Below, piece after piece: positions 39,428 to 49,737 of a DNA stretch of 64,000 nt. The notes beneath the pieces were generated by a model, which saw only the letters and a list, made by a program, of their open reading frames with translations, did not search any database and was not told the origin of the DNA. This DNA comes from Microbulbifer agarilyticus (lineage in GTDB: Bacteria > Pseudomonadota > Gammaproteobacteria > Pseudomonadales > Cellvibrionaceae). The position numbers were made by a program, and so were the translations under genes. Where the stretch lies: positions 806,001 to 870,000 of the forward strand of contig NZ_JAHVKO010000003.1 of the NCBI RefSeq assembly GCF_019800665.1. The letters are read 5' to 3'. The first letter of the stretch is position 1; each line of letters starts with the position of its first letter.

Positions 39428-42088
39428 ATGGAAAACCTTGTCCTGCTCGGCGTCCTGCTGGTCGTCACCATCATTGTCGGCGCATTCATGGGGATATTTG
39501 CCTTCGCCGAGGTAAAACAGCTGCGCAGAGAGGTGCGCAACTTAACTGTGCGGTTGGACGAAGTAACCGGAGCGCAACATAAAGCCCCAAGCCAAAAACC
39601 CAGTGCTGCCAGCGACATCGAGGTGCGCTCCACCGCTGCGCAGTTCCCACCAGAAATCGATACGCTCGAACTGAATCTTGATGTGGATCCGCCTGCGCAG
39701 GCAACGCAGCGGAAACCCCGTAGCCAGCGCTGGGCCAGGCAACCCGAGAAGCGTTCGCCCGCAGGGCCCACCTCAGGCGGTCGTTTCTTCGCGAATTTGC
39801 AGAAGAACTGGATGGTGTGGCTCGGCGGTGCCTGTGTGGCGCTATCCGGAGTATTTCTTGCCCGCTACGGTATCGAGCAGGGAATGCTCGGGCCCAAGGT
39901 CAGGGTGGTAATGGGACTGGTAACGGCGCTTGCGCTGTATATTGCGGCGGAAGTGTTGCGCCGTAAAACCGGAGGTACCCACCCGACCTTTGCCGCCCTC
40001 GCCGGCGGTGGTGCCATAACCGCATTTGCGGCCGTTCTTTCCGCGGTGCACCTGTATCACTTTATCGAGCCCGGCATGGCGTTTGGTGCCCTGGCGCTGG
40101 TGGCGCTGGTGACCATGTGGCTCGCGCGCTTGCACGGCCCGGTACTGGCCGCGATCGGCATGCTCGGTGCTTATTCGGTGCCGATTCTGGTCTCCAGCGA
40201 TTCCGGCAACGTGCTTGGGGCGATGGTGTACGCGCTTATCATCTCCGCATCGGTATTGCTGCTGCTGCGCCACGTCTATCGCAGTTGGCTCTGGCTTGGG
40301 TTGTTGGCCGGCGCACTGTTGTGGTGGCTGGTTTCCCTGGCTGGACATCAGGCCGATGGTTGGCGCGGCCCCTACTTGGCGGTAGTCGCTTACCTGATTT
40401 TGGCCGTTATCCCCCGGGACTGGTTACTGCGTTTGCGTATTCCGGATGAGAGTAAGCAGGGCGCACTGGTACTTCCCAGTCTGCTGTTACTGGTTGCCGC
40501 GCAGTGCATATCCATTCTGCGTGAAGGTTTTCTGTCTTCGGCAATTTGGGCCTGGAGTCCGCTCGCTATTGTGACCTTGCTGGCCGCACGCCAGACCCCG
40601 CGCCTGGCACCGGTGCCATGGGTGCTATTTCTCGGGCAGGTGGCGGCGTGGTTCGCCAACCAGGTTGGCGGTGAGCCCTTGCGCCTGTCGCCATTGGCTC
40701 CCGATCTACACAGCCCATTTTTGACCTACCTGCTGGTGAACACGCTGCTGTTTAGTGGCTTTGCCGTTTTCAACTATTTCGCGGTGGGCAGTGGCGAGAG
40801 TAAAGAGCGTACGGTCACCGCGGCCTGGTGGGCGTCGCTGGCGGTGATGGCGCCACTGTTGTCATTGTTGTTGGGGTATTCCCTTGCCGCGGACTTCCTG
40901 CCGCGGTACCTGTGGTGTCTGTATGCGGCGATATTCGGCGCCATCTTTATGTTCCTCGGCAGTCGTGGCGTAGGTAAACATTGGTCGCGGGGCATGGTGG
41001 TGTGGTTGTTTATCGCCGCCCACTTCGCCTACAGCCTGGCGGTGTGCCTGTGGCTGAAACAGGCGAGCCTTACCCTGGCGCTCGCGCTGCAGGCGATATC
41101 TCTGGCGTGGGTGATTCGTCGCTTTGATATGCCTGCGCTCGGCTGGTTGTTGAAGGCCGTATTGCTGGTAGTGGTAGCGCGACTGACCTTAAACCCATGG
41201 CTACTCAGTTATGAAAACGTCGCTCACTGGTCGCTGTGGACCTATGGCGGTGCGACCTTGTGTGCCTGGATCGCGGCGCGCTTGCTTTCCTCTTCTCAGC
41301 CGGCGGATTCGGCGCAGGCGGGCTTGGCACGCTGGGCGGAAGCAGCCGCTCTGCACCTCCTGGTGCTTACCCTGTGGGCCGAGTGCCGTTACTGGCTCTA
41401 CAGTGGGAATGCGCTCGCTGCCGAGTTTAGTTTTACCGAGGCCGTGATCGATATGTGGCTGTTTACCTGCCTGGGCCTTGTCTATTACCGCAAGAGTTTG
41501 CTCAGCGGCCGCTTTGGCCGCTGGTACGACGGCTATGGTCGCGTACTGATGCTGGCCGGGCTGGCCTGTTACGTCGGGATTCTGCTGGCGACCGCATTGA
41601 GCTCGCCCTGGGTGTGGCGCGGCATTGGCGAGCGCCCGCTGCTCAATATGCTGATACCGGCGTTTGCCGGGCCCGTGTTACTGGCAGTACTGGCCAGTCG
41701 CTACTACCTGCCCAGTGTGCGCCGGTTCGCCGGGCTGTTGGCGGCACTGGCGGCGTTTGTGTGGGTTTCACTTGAGGTGCGACACCTGTGGCAAGGCAGT
41801 ATCCGCCTCGATGTCTCGGCAAGCACCGGCGAGCTCTATACCTATTCGGCGGTGTGGCTGGCACTGGCGGTAACCGCGATCCTGCTCGCGAGTTGGCGTG
41901 GCTGGCGCAGCTGTTATCAGGGCGGAATGGCGCTACTGGCACTGGTAATCGTCAAGCTGTTTTTGGTGGATATGTCGGGCCTTGAGGGGCTGCTGCGGGT
42001 GGCCTCGTTTATGGGAATGGGGCTCGCACTGCTGGGGATCGCCTATCTCCACCAGAAATTGGGGGTGAAACCGCAGGATTCCGCTTAA
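39428..42088 (+). CDS. DUF2339 domain multi-pass membrane protein
   Basis: 886 residues. An N-terminal helix and a short coiled coil (VKQLRREVRNLTVRLDEV) precede a Pro/Arg-rich linker and then more than twenty hydrophobic helices. The segment NWMVWLGGACVALSGVFLARYGIEQGMLGPKVRV is the start of the DUF2339 core, and the end VKLFLVDMSGLEGLLRVASFMGMGLALLGIAYLHQKL is equally typical. Function is unknown. A strong terminator and then proA follow. Confidence 0.92.
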   Translation: MENLVLLGVLLVVTIIVGAFMGIFAFAEVKQLRREVRNLTVRLDEVTGAQHKAPSQKPSAASDIEVRSTAAQFPPEIDTLELNLDVDPPAQATQRKPRSQRWARQPEKRSPAGPTSGGRFFANLQKNWMVWLGGACVALSGVFLARYGIEQGMLGPKVRVVMGLVTALALYIAAEVLRRKTGGTHPTFAALAGGGAITAFAAVLSAVHLYHFIEPGMAFGALALVALVTMWLARLHGPVLAAIGMLGAYSVPILVSSDSGNVLGAMVYALIISASVLLLLRHVYRSWLWLGLLAGALLWWLVSLAGHQADGWRGPYLAVVAYLILAVIPRDWLLRLRIPDESKQGALVLPSLLLLVAAQCISILREGFLSSAIWAWSPLAIVTLLAARQTPRLAPVPWVLFLGQVAAWFANQVGGEPLRLSPLAPDLHSPFLTYLLVNTLLFSGFAVFNYFAVGSGESKERTVTAAWWASLAVMAPLLSLLLGYSLAADFLPRYLWCLYAAIFGAIFMFLGSRGVGKHWSRGMVVWLFIAAHFAYSLAVCLWLKQASLTLALALQAISLAWVIRRFDMPALGWLLKAVLLVVVARLTLNPWLLSYENVAHWSLWTYGGATLCAWIAARLLSSSQPADSAQAGLARWAEAAALHLLVLTLWAECRYWLYSGNALAAEFSFTEAVIDMWLFTCLGLVYYRKSLLSGRFGRWYDGYGRVLMLAGLACYVGILLATALSSPWVWRGIGERPLLNMLIPAFAGPVLLAVLASRYYLPSVRRFAGLLAALAAFVWVSLEVRHLWQGSIRLDVSASTGELYTYSAVWLALAVTAILLASWRGWRSCYQGGMALLALVIVKLFLVDMSGLEGLLRVASFMGMGLALLGIAYLHQKLGVKPQDSA

Positions 42089-42123
42089 CTCGAGCCGATC
42101 CAGGCCAAGACAGGCCATTTTTT

Positions 42124-42156
42124 GGCCGCGCTTGCGGTATACTGCGCGGCCTTTTT
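42124..42156 (+). terminator. Rho-independent terminator after the DUF2339 gene
   Basis: Perfect 8-bp stem GGCCGCGC/GCGCGGCC followed by five T. The loop contains TATACT (42138-42143), which resembles a -10 box, but no -35 element is found at the right distance. Confidence 0.85.
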
Positions 42157-42285
42157 CCGGCGGCTTTTTTCCGACAGCTTTCTTTTTTGGCGGGAATGGC
42201 GAGTCGCGTCGCCGGTTACAGGACAAAATGACGCGGGGCTGGTAATGGTCCCGGACCGATAGCGTGTAATGCATGGAGATTAGCA

Positions 42286-43581
42286 GTGAACAGTGTCAGT
42301 GCCACCGAGCAGCAGGGCAGTCAACAAAGTACTGAGCAGAAGATGCAGGCCATGGGCCGCGCCGCGCGCGCAGCAGCCCGTCTGATGGCTCGCGCCGACA
42401 CTGGAGTTAAGAACGCTGCACTCAAGGCCATCGCCGCGGAACTGGATAGCCAGCGACCGCAACTGGCGGCGGCCAACGCCCAGGACATGCAGAACGGCCG
42501 CGATAACGGCCTGGACGCGGCCCTGTTGGACCGCCTGGAACTGAACGACGCGCGCATCGACGCGATGATCGAAGGGCTGCTGCAAATCGCAGAACTGCCC
42601 GACCCGGTGGGTGAGGTCAGCGACCTCAAGTACCGTCCCAGTGGCATTCAGCTTGGCAAAATGCGCGTGCCGCTCGGGGTGGTTGGGATTATTTACGAAT
42701 CCCGCCCGAACGTGACCATCGATGCCGCCAGCCTGTGCCTGAAGTCGGGTAACGCCACTATCTTGCGCGGTGGCAGCGAAGCGCTGCACTCCAACGGCGC
42801 TATTGCCGTGTGTATTACCGCTGGTCTCAAGCAGGTGGGTTTGCCGGAAGCGGCGGTGCAGGTGGTGGGCACCACCGATCGCGCTGCGGTGGGCGCACTG
42901 ATTTCGATGCCGGAGTATGTGGACGTGATCGTACCGCGCGGTGGCAAGGGGCTGATTGAACGCATCAGCCGCGAGGCCCGGGTTCCGGTGATCAAGCATC
43001 TCGATGGTATCTGCCACGTGTACCTGGATGACCGGGCGGATACCGAGAAGGCATTTAATATTGCGCTAAATGCCAAGACCCATCGCTACGGCGTATGCAA
43101 TGCGATGGAGACCCTGTTGGTGGCTGAGGCGGTGGCGGCAGAGTTCCTGCCGCGTCTGGCCGCGGCTTACGGTGAAAAAGGTGTTGAGCTGCGCGGCTGC
43201 GAAAAAACACGTTCGATTCTGCCGCAGGCATTGCCCGCCACTGAGGAAGACTGGGGTACGGAATATTTGGCCCCGATACTGTCAATTCGTGTGGTGGCGG
43301 ATATGGACGCGGCGATGGAACACATTGCGCAGTACAGCTCCGGCCACACCGAAGCGATCGTTACCGAGGACTACACCCGCGCCCGCCGGTTTATGGCGGA
43401 GGTGGATTCCAGTTCCGTGATCGTCAATGCGTCCACGCGTTTTGCCGACGGTTTCGAGTACGGTCTGGGTGCGGAAATCGGTATCAGCACCGATAAAATC
43501 CATGCCCGCGGCCCGGTGGGCCTGGAAGGCCTGACCTCGCAAAAATGGATTGTGTTCGGGGACGGGCAAATTCGTCAATGA
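42286..43581 (+). CDS. proA: Gamma-glutamyl phosphate reductase
   Basis: 431 residues with a GTG start. Catalytic Cys271 lies in [10 protein letters not shown], and the glutamate-phosphate reductase signature ([29 protein letters not shown], quoted in part) is near the C-terminus. It makes glutamate-5-semialdehyde for proline. The ProB kinase is not nearby. Its stop overlaps the nadD start by four bases (ATGA). Confidence 0.97.
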   Translation: MNSVSATEQQGSQQSTEQKMQAMGRAARAAARLMARADTGVKNAALKAIAAELDSQRPQLAAANAQDMQNGRDNGLDAALLDRLELNDARIDAMIEGLLQIAELPDPVGEVSDLKYRPSGIQLGKMRVPLGVVGIIYESRPNVTIDAASLCLKSGNATILRGGSEALHSNGAIAVCITAGLKQVGLPEAAVQVVGTTDRAAVGALISMPEYVDVIVPRGGKGLIERISREARVPVIKHLDGICHVYLDDRADTEKAFNIALNAKTHRYGVCNAMETLLVAEAVAAEFLPRLAAAYGEKGVELRGCEKTRSILPQALPATEEDWGTEYLAPILSIRVVADMDAAMEHIAQYSSGHTEAIVTEDYTRARRFMAEVDSSSVIVNASTRFADGFEYGLGAEIGISTDKIHARGPVGLEGLTSQKWIVFGDGQIRQ

Positions 43582-44234
43582 GTTCGCACTCGTCAAAAAC
43601 CCTGGCGCTGTTCGGCGGGACCTTTGACCCGATTCACTTCGGCCATCTGCGTATGGCACTGGAGCTGAAGCAGTCGCTGGGTTTTGACGAAATGCGCCTG
43701 CTGCCGTCGCACCAGCCCGCACACCGCGCGGCGCCCGGTGTTACGGCAGAAAAGCGTCGGGATATGCTGGCATTAGCTCTGGAAGATTGTCCGGAGCTGG
43801 TGCTGGACATACGCGAGCTGCTGCGTGCCGGCCCCACGTATACCGTGGATACGCTGGAAGAGTTGCGCGGTGAGTTGGGCACTGAGCTGTCGATCTCCTT
43901 CTGCATGGGGATGGATTCCCTGCTGGGGCTGCCCAGCTGGCACCGCTGGCAGCGATTGCTGGAGCTGGCCCACCTGGTGGTGGTGGCGCGGCCAGGTTGG
44001 GAGATACCGGCAAGCGGGCAGGTCGCGGACCTGCTGGCGGCCCAGCACGGTGAGCTGGCGGACATTCAACAGCAACCGGCCGGCAAAATTCTGGTGCAGG
44101 AGCGGCGTTTACTGCCTATTTCTGCCACCGATATTCGCAACCAAATACACAGTGGTCGCTCCCCGCAGTTTTTACTGCCGGAGCGGGTGCTGGACTACAT
44201 TCAATCTCAAGGGCTCTATCAACAAGAGCGTTAA
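43578..44234 (+). CDS. nadD: Nicotinate-nucleotide adenylyltransferase
   Basis: 218 residues from the ATG that overlaps the proA stop; an earlier in-frame start would lie inside proA. The nucleotidyltransferase motif [13 protein letters not shown] and the C-terminal [10 protein letters not shown] (the ISxTxxR motif) are clear. It adenylates nicotinate mononucleotide in NAD synthesis. rsfS follows after 33 bases. Confidence 0.97.
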   Translation: MSSHSSKTLALFGGTFDPIHFGHLRMALELKQSLGFDEMRLLPSHQPAHRAAPGVTAEKRRDMLALALEDCPELVLDIRELLRAGPTYTVDTLEELRGELGTELSISFCMGMDSLLGLPSWHRWQRLLELAHLVVVARPGWEIPASGQVADLLAAQHGELADIQQQPAGKILVQERRLLPISATDIRNQIHSGRSPQFLLPERVLDYIQSQGLYQQER

Positions 44235-44267
44235 AACGGTGGAGCACAGGCTCCCGATACAGGTGTT

Positions 44268-44630
44268 ATGACTGATATCAAATCAATTGCGGTAAACGCA
44301 CTGGAAGACCTCAAGGGCAAAGACATTGTTTCCATGGACGTGTCTGGACTCAGCGATGTGATGGAAACCCTGATCATCTGCACGGGTACCTCTAACCGTC
44401 AGGTGAAATCCCTGGCCAACAATGTGGTCGAGGATGGTAAGGAAGCCGGTATTCGCCCTATCGGTGTCGAGGGTATGGACACGGGTGAGTGGGTACTGGT
44501 GGATTACGGTGACGTGGTGGTGCACGTGATGCAGGCGGAGACCCGCGGCTTCTACGATCTGGAAAAGCTCTGGTCCATGACCCCGAACACCCGCGAAGAT
44601 GCGGACGGTTCCGACCCTCACCAAGACTGA
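44268..44630 (+). CDS. rsfS: Ribosomal silencing factor RsfS
   Basis: 120 residues. Conserved pieces are ALEDLKGKDIVSMDVSGLSD, the segment TGTSNRQVKSLA and EWVLVDYGDVVVHVM. RsfS binds L14 and blocks subunit joining in stationary phase. It lies between nadD and rlmH, its usual partners. Confidence 0.97.
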   Translation: MTDIKSIAVNALEDLKGKDIVSMDVSGLSDVMETLIICTGTSNRQVKSLANNVVEDGKEAGIRPIGVEGMDTGEWVLVDYGDVVVHVMQAETRGFYDLEKLWSMTPNTREDADGSDPHQD

Positions 44631-44666
44631 TCAAGTCAGTTTGTCTCTCGTGAAGATACGATCCTC

Positions 44667-45143
44667 GTGAAGATCAAAATAATCGCTGCCGGCGGCAAGA
44701 TGCCCGGGTGGGTGCAGGAGGGGTACAACGAGTACGCCAAGCGCCTGCCGCGGGAACTGACCCTGGAAATGGTCGAGATCCCGCTGGGCAACCGCGGCCA
44801 GAAAAACTCCCCCGCGCTGGTGGAGAAAGCCCGCCAGAAAGAGGGGGAGGCGATGCTCGCTGCCATCCAACCTCGTGAACATGTGGTCGCTCTGGAAGTG
44901 AAGGGCAAGTCCTGGAGCACGGAGCAGTTGTCTCGCGAGCTGGCGGGCTGGCAGATGGGCGGCGACAACGTATGCCTGCTGATCGGCGGGCCCGACGGTC
45001 TGGCGCCGGAGTGCGTGGCGCGCGCGAATCAGAAGTGGTCGCTGTCGGCGCTGACCATGCCACACCCGCTGGTGCGCGTACTGCTGGCTGAACAGCTCTA
45101 CCGCGCTTGGACACTGCTAGCGGGTCACCCATATCACAAGTGA
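44667..45143 (+). CDS. rlmH: 23S rRNA (pseudouridine1915-N3)-methyltransferase
   Basis: 158 residues with a GTG start. It is a SPOUT-fold methyltransferase: FLIGGPDG-type loop ([12 protein letters not shown]) and the C-terminal [20 protein letters not shown] are diagnostic. It methylates pseudouridine 1915 of 23S rRNA in assembled ribosomes. Confidence 0.97.
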   Translation: MKIKIIAAGGKMPGWVQEGYNEYAKRLPRELTLEMVEIPLGNRGQKNSPALVEKARQKEGEAMLAAIQPREHVVALEVKGKSWSTEQLSRELAGWQMGGDNVCLLIGGPDGLAPECVARANQKWSLSALTMPHPLVRVLLAEQLYRAWTLLAGHPYHK

Positions 45144-45199
45144 ACCGGTGCCCGTGAGCGGGGTCTCAGTAGCTGGATAACCGTGCCTATTGATGCACT

Positions 45200-45239
45200 G
45201 TAAATCCCTGCAACGAGCAGTGGTTTACTTCCGCAGGGA
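45200..45239 (+). promoter_or_regulatory. Mutually exclusive stem-loops in the mrdA leader
   Basis: One fold pairs GTAAA (45200-45204) with TTTAC (45224-45228) and, inside it, CTGC (45208-45211) with GCAG (45217-45220). The other pairs TCCCTGC (45205-45211) with GCAGGGA (45233-45239). The two share bases and cannot form together, as in attenuators. No T-tract follows, so any control would act on translation, RNA stability or a protein site. Confidence 0.35.
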
Positions 45240-45301
45240 CAGCAAACTTGTGTACACTTCGTGGTCATTTTCGCGCCACCGAATAACCTGTATTCACCAG
45301 C

Positions 45302-47224
45302 ATGCCTGAAAACCTGCATTTTAAAGATCACCACACGGAGCAGCGGCTATTCCGCAACCGTATGCTGGTGGCCATCTGCGGGGTTGTGGTACTGCTGGGG
45401 GTGCTGGTTGCCCGTTTTTACAACCTGCAGGTGGTGCACTTCGAGGATTACCGTACCCAGTCCGACGAGAACCGTATTCAGGTTCGCCCGGTCCCGCCTA
45501 CCCGGGGCCTGATCTATGACCGCAACGGCCAGCTGCTGGCCGACAACCGCCCCAGCTACACCCTGTCCATCGTGCGCGAGCGGGTCAGGGACCTGGATGC
45601 CACTCTGGAACTGATCGGTCAGCTGGTTCAGCTGAACGACAGCGACGTCGAAAAATTCAAACGCCGCCTGCCGCGGCGCCGTCCATTTGAACCCGTCCCC
45701 CTCCGCTACCGCCTCAGCGAAGAAGAAATTGCCCGTATCAGCGTCAATGAATTTCACCTCGTGGGGGTGTCGGTTGAGGCCGAGCTGGTGCGCTATTACC
45801 CGGAGCAGGACCTGTTTGCCCACAGCCTCGGCTACGTCGGCCGCATCAATGAGCGCGAGCTTTCCGGCTTTACCCAGGAAGATGTGCGCCGCTATCGCGG
45901 GACCCAGAGTATTGGCAAGGTCGGTCTTGAGCGCTCTTATGAAGAGTTACTGCTGGGGGAGGTCGGGTTTGAGAATGTGGAAACCAATGCCCGTGGCCGG
46001 GTATTGCGCGTGCTGGAGCGTCAGGACCCCAAGCCCGGTGCGGAGCTGACCCTGCATCTGGATACCCGCCTGCAAGAGGTTGCCACCCGCGCACTCGGCG
46101 ACAAGCGTGGTGCGGTAGTGGCGATCGACGTGAAAACCGGCGGAGTACTCGCGTTTGTCAGCCAGCCATCATTTGACCCCAACCTGTTTGTGACCGGTAT
46201 CAGCTTCAAGGACTACAGCGCGCTGAGAGACTCGCTGGATGTGCCGCTGTTCAACCGCGTGGTGCAGGGGCAGTATCCGCCAGGGTCGACGCTGAAACCT
46301 ATGATGGGGCTCGGTGGTCTGGCGGATGGCATTATTGAAGTAGACAGCAAAATTCGCGACCCCGGTTTCTTTAAATTGCCCAACGACCCGCGCATCTATC
46401 GAGACTGGAAGCGCACCGGACATGGCAACCACGTAGATCTAGTGCAGGGCCTCGCGGAGAGCTGCGATACCTATTTTTGGGATATGGCGTCGCGCTGGAG
46501 TATTGATCAGATGCACGATATCGCCACCCGCTTTGGCCTTGGCGAGAAAACCGGTATCGACCTGCCTCGCGAATACCCCGGCCTGTTTCCGTCGCGCGAC
46601 TGGAAGCGCGGTGCCCGCGGCGTCCCCTGGTTCCCCGGCGACAGCCTCAATGCGGTACTGGGGCAGGGCTTTGTGCTGGCGACCCCGCTGCAGCTGGCCG
46701 TGATGACCGCCACCATTGCCAATCGCGGTACCCACTATCGCCCGCAAATGGTGATGGCGGTGGACGGCGTCGAGCAGCCACCGGAAGTGCTGCACCACGT
46801 GGATGCGCGCCCTGAACACTGGGATGTGGTGTTCGAGGGGATGGAAGCGGTTGTGTATGCCACCAACGGTACCGGCAAGCGCGCCGGCGCCGGCCTGGAC
46901 TTCAAAGTGGCGGGTAAAACCGGTACCGCGCAGGTTGTGGGTATTGCGCAGGGCGCAAAGTACGACTCGGAAGCCCTGAAAGAGCGTCACCGCGACCACG
47001 CCTTGTTTGTCGCCTTCGCGCCGATGGATGACCCACAGATTGCGGTATCGGTGCTGGTCGAAAACGGAGAGGGCGGTGGCCTGGTCGCCGCGCCGGTGGC
47101 CAGAGAGCTGTTTTTCGACTGGATGTCGCGGCCACTGGAAGACACCGCGAGTATCCAGCCCCTGTACATTCCGCATTTCGGAGAACAGTGCACAGAACCG
47201 ATGGGGAGAGCATTTAATGGCTAG
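45302..47224 (+). CDS. mrdA: Penicillin-binding protein 2 (elongation transpeptidase)
   Basis: 640 residues. One N-terminal membrane helix precedes the PBP dimerisation/pedestal domain (PTRGLIYDRNGQLLADN) and the transpeptidase domain with S329-T-L-K332, SCD (SxN) and K539-T540-G541. It cross-links peptidoglycan in the elongasome together with RodA and MreBCD. The 3' end overlaps the rodA start by eight bases. Confidence 0.98.
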   Translation: MPENLHFKDHHTEQRLFRNRMLVAICGVVVLLGVLVARFYNLQVVHFEDYRTQSDENRIQVRPVPPTRGLIYDRNGQLLADNRPSYTLSIVRERVRDLDATLELIGQLVQLNDSDVEKFKRRLPRRRPFEPVPLRYRLSEEEIARISVNEFHLVGVSVEAELVRYYPEQDLFAHSLGYVGRINERELSGFTQEDVRRYRGTQSIGKVGLERSYEELLLGEVGFENVETNARGRVLRVLERQDPKPGAELTLHLDTRLQEVATRALGDKRGAVVAIDVKTGGVLAFVSQPSFDPNLFVTGISFKDYSALRDSLDVPLFNRVVQGQYPPGSTLKPMMGLGGLADGIIEVDSKIRDPGFFKLPNDPRIYRDWKRTGHGNHVDLVQGLAESCDTYFWDMASRWSIDQMHDIATRFGLGEKTGIDLPREYPGLFPSRDWKRGARGVPWFPGDSLNAVLGQGFVLATPLQLAVMTATIANRGTHYRPQMVMAVDGVEQPPEVLHHVDARPEHWDVVFEGMEAVVYATNGTGKRAGAGLDFKVAGKTGTAQVVGIAQGAKYDSEALKERHRDHALFVAFAPMDDPQIAVSVLVENGEGGGLVAAPVARELFFDWMSRPLEDTASIQPLYIPHFGEQCTEPMGRAFNG

Positions 47225-48362
47225 TCGCGATTATATGCACCGGCTGCCGGATGCCGGCAGCAGTCTGCGCCGCCCGGAAAGCTTTGCCCGTCGCTGGCAT
47301 ATCGATCTACCCTTACTGCTGCTATTGCTGTTATTGGCAGGAGCGGGACTGGGTGTCCTCTACAGTGCTGCCGGTGATGAGTTTCACTATGTGAAACGTC
47401 AGGCCGTGTTTATGGCGCTGGCCTTTGTCGGCATGTTCATTGCCGCGCAGATTCCTCTGGAATTTTACCGCCGCTGGTCGCCTTGGTTTTACGTGGCGGG
47501 TTGCTGCTTGCTCGTTGCCGTATTATTGATCGGCGTTGGCGCTAAGGGCGCACAGCGCTGGCTGCAGATTGGTGGCTTCCGCTTCCAGCCATCGGAAGCA
47601 CTGAAACTGGCGGTACCCATCGCGGTGGCCGCCTACCTGCACAAACGCACCTTGCCGCCTTCATTGTTAACGGTCTTTACTACGCTGGTGATTATCGGCG
47701 TGCCGGCGCTGTTGATTGTGCGCCAGCCGGACCTGGGTACCTCCATCCTGATCGCCGCGTCGGGCATCTTCGCGCTCTACCTGTCGGGTCTCAGCTGGAA
47801 GTTGATTGGTAGCGCAGTGGTGATGTTATTGATGGCGGCCTGGCCTATGTGGATGTGGGGCCTTAGGGACTACCAGAAGCAGCGCATTCTCACCCTGTTC
47901 AATCCGGACGCGGATCGGCTTGGCGCCGGCTGGAACATTTTCCAGTCGAAGGCGGCCATCGGTTCCGGTGGCTGGTCCGGTAAGGGGTATATGCAGGGCA
48001 CCCAGTCGCAGCTGGATTTCCTGCCGGAGAGTCACACCGATTTCATTATTGCGGTACTGGCGGAAGAGTGGGGTATGCGCGGTGCGCTGATACTTCTCGC
48101 TCTGTACCTGTTGATCATTGCCCGGGGCATCTATATTAGTTTTATGGCCCAACATGTATTCGGGCGTTTGTTGGCGGGCAGTATCACGCTGACATTCTTC
48201 GTTTATGTGTTTGTGAATATCGGTATGGTCACCGGGTTGCTGCCGGTGGTGGGGGTACCCCTGCCTCTGGTGAGTCACGGCGGTACCTCGGTCATCACCT
48301 TGATGGCTGGTTTCGGTATTTTGATGGCCATCAGCACGGAAAGACGCAGAGTACTTTTCTGA
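47217..48362 (+). CDS. rodA: Rod shape-determining protein RodA (SEDS glycosyltransferase)
   Basis: 381 residues from the ATG at 47217, which has GGGGAGAG just upstream; the frame is open further up inside mrdA but that is a shadow. About ten membrane helices, the conserved VGAKGAQRWLQIGGFRFQPSE and the C-terminal PVVGVPLPLVSHGGTS are diagnostic of the SEDS family. RodA polymerises glycan strands with PBP2. Confidence 0.97.
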   Translation: MASRDYMHRLPDAGSSLRRPESFARRWHIDLPLLLLLLLLAGAGLGVLYSAAGDEFHYVKRQAVFMALAFVGMFIAAQIPLEFYRRWSPWFYVAGCCLLVAVLLIGVGAKGAQRWLQIGGFRFQPSEALKLAVPIAVAAYLHKRTLPPSLLTVFTTLVIIGVPALLIVRQPDLGTSILIAASGIFALYLSGLSWKLIGSAVVMLLMAAWPMWMWGLRDYQKQRILTLFNPDADRLGAGWNIFQSKAAIGSGGWSGKGYMQGTQSQLDFLPESHTDFIIAVLAEEWGMRGALILLALYLLIIARGIYISFMAQHVFGRLLAGSITLTFFVYVFVNIGMVTGLLPVVGVPLPLVSHGGTSVITLMAGFGILMAISTERRRVLF

Positions 48363-48570
48363 TCACGTCGCCTGGATTTCGCCACGTTTGCCAATAACGT
48401 GAGCCGGTTCAGGCTGACTTTACTTTTTCACGTGTATCGTGCCACTTTTTGGCGCGCTTGTAGTCACAATAGCCAGTGAGATGCCGGGACGGCACGCCGC
48501 AGTCAAAGGCGATTGTGATGGATACAGCGATTTACACAGTGAATAGTGAAAAAGTAGTTGGAAGTACTTT

Positions 48571-49581
48571 ATGAAGACAGGAGCGGTTGTTTTGAAGTGG
48601 ACCACGGGATTGTTGGCTGGCTTGGGGCTGGTGCTTAGCGCCTGCGCTCAGGAGCAGGGGCATGACGAAAATGTCCAGGCCAAAGCCTTCGTGGATTATA
48701 TGGTCGCCGAGCACAACTTCAGCCGCGACGAACTCGAAACACTGATGCGCGAGGCCAAGCGCAAAGACTCCATTCTCAAGGCCATCAAGCGCCCTGCAGA
48801 AAAGGCCAAGCCCTGGTACGACTATCGCAACATCTTCATCACCGATGCCCGTATTCGCGGTGGCGTCGAGTTTTGGGATAAGAACGCGGAAGCGCTGAAA
48901 GCCGCAGAAGAAAAGTACGGTGTGCCACCGGAAATTATTGTGGCCATTATCGGTGTCGAAACCCGCTACGGTGGCAATATGGGCAGTTATCGGGTGATCG
49001 ATGCGCTGTCCACGCTCGCGTTTAATTACCCCCGTCGCTCCAAGTTCTTTACCAAGGAGTTGGAAAACTACCTGTTACTTACCCGCGATGAGAAGATCGA
49101 CCCAACCAGTCTGAAAGGTTCTTACGCCGGTGCCATGGGATTCGGGCAGTTTATGCCCTCCAGTTATCGCTTTTATGCGGTGGATTTTAACGGTGACGGC
49201 CGCGTAGACATCTGGACCGATACTGAAGATGCGATTGGCAGTGTGGCCAATTACTTTGTGCAGCACGGCTGGAAGACCGGTGAACCGGTTGCCGTCATCA
49301 CCAAACCGCTGCCCAACGCGGATATGACCATTGTTAACGACAGCCTGAAGCCCAAGTGGACGGTGGGTGAGGTCGAGGCGAAAGGCTTTCCGACCACGGC
49401 TCAGGTAACCAAGGAAATGCCGGCCAACGTATTCTCGCTGAAAACAAAAAATGGCGAGCAGTTCTGGATCGGATTGAATAATTTCTACACCATTACCCGC
49501 TACAACCACAGTCGTATGTATGCGATGGCGGTGTATGAACTGGGGCAGGAAATCATCAAGGCCCGTGGTGGTCGTTCCTGA
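48571..49581 (+). CDS. mltB: Membrane-bound lytic murein transglycosylase B
   Basis: 336 residues. The signal peptide ends in lipobox LSAC with Cys25. The SltB-type domain carries catalytic Glu in IIGVETRYGGN and the conserved GAMGFGQFMPSSYRFYAVDFNGDG. It cleaves glycan strands to 1,6-anhydro products at the outer membrane. It is preceded by a 208-base gap after rodA, in which no strong promoter was picked by eye. Confidence 0.96.
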   Translation: MKTGAVVLKWTTGLLAGLGLVLSACAQEQGHDENVQAKAFVDYMVAEHNFSRDELETLMREAKRKDSILKAIKRPAEKAKPWYDYRNIFITDARIRGGVEFWDKNAEALKAAEEKYGVPPEIIVAIIGVETRYGGNMGSYRVIDALSTLAFNYPRRSKFFTKELENYLLLTRDEKIDPTSLKGSYAGAMGFGQFMPSSYRFYAVDFNGDGRVDIWTDTEDAIGSVANYFVQHGWKTGEPVAVITKPLPNADMTIVNDSLKPKWTVGEVEAKGFPTTAQVTKEMPANVFSLKTKNGEQFWIGLNNFYTITRYNHSRMYAMAVYELGQEIIKARGGRS

Positions 49582-49584
49582 AAC

Positions 49585-49613
49585 GACTTAGCCCGAAGTG
49601 ACTTGGCCCGAAG
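49585..49613. repeat. Imperfect 14-bp direct repeat just after the mltB stop
   Basis: GACTTRGCCCGAAG occurs twice (49585-49598 and 49600-49613) with a 15-base period and one mismatch, three bases after the mltB stop codon. It resembles a slippage duplication like the one at prs. Confidence 0.7.
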
Positions 49614-49737
49614 CCAAATAGATTGCAAGGCGCAAGAGTGCGCCGCAATATTGCACAGTAAATAATTAACCGTAAAAAACGGAACAGATCGATAAAAAAC
49701 GGTAGCGAAAGCGGTTATCTCGCACCGGGGGGAAATC

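Noticed and set aside
42138-42143. TATACT as a promoter for proA
   Set aside because: It falls in the loop of a strong terminator and has no -35 box at a suitable distance.
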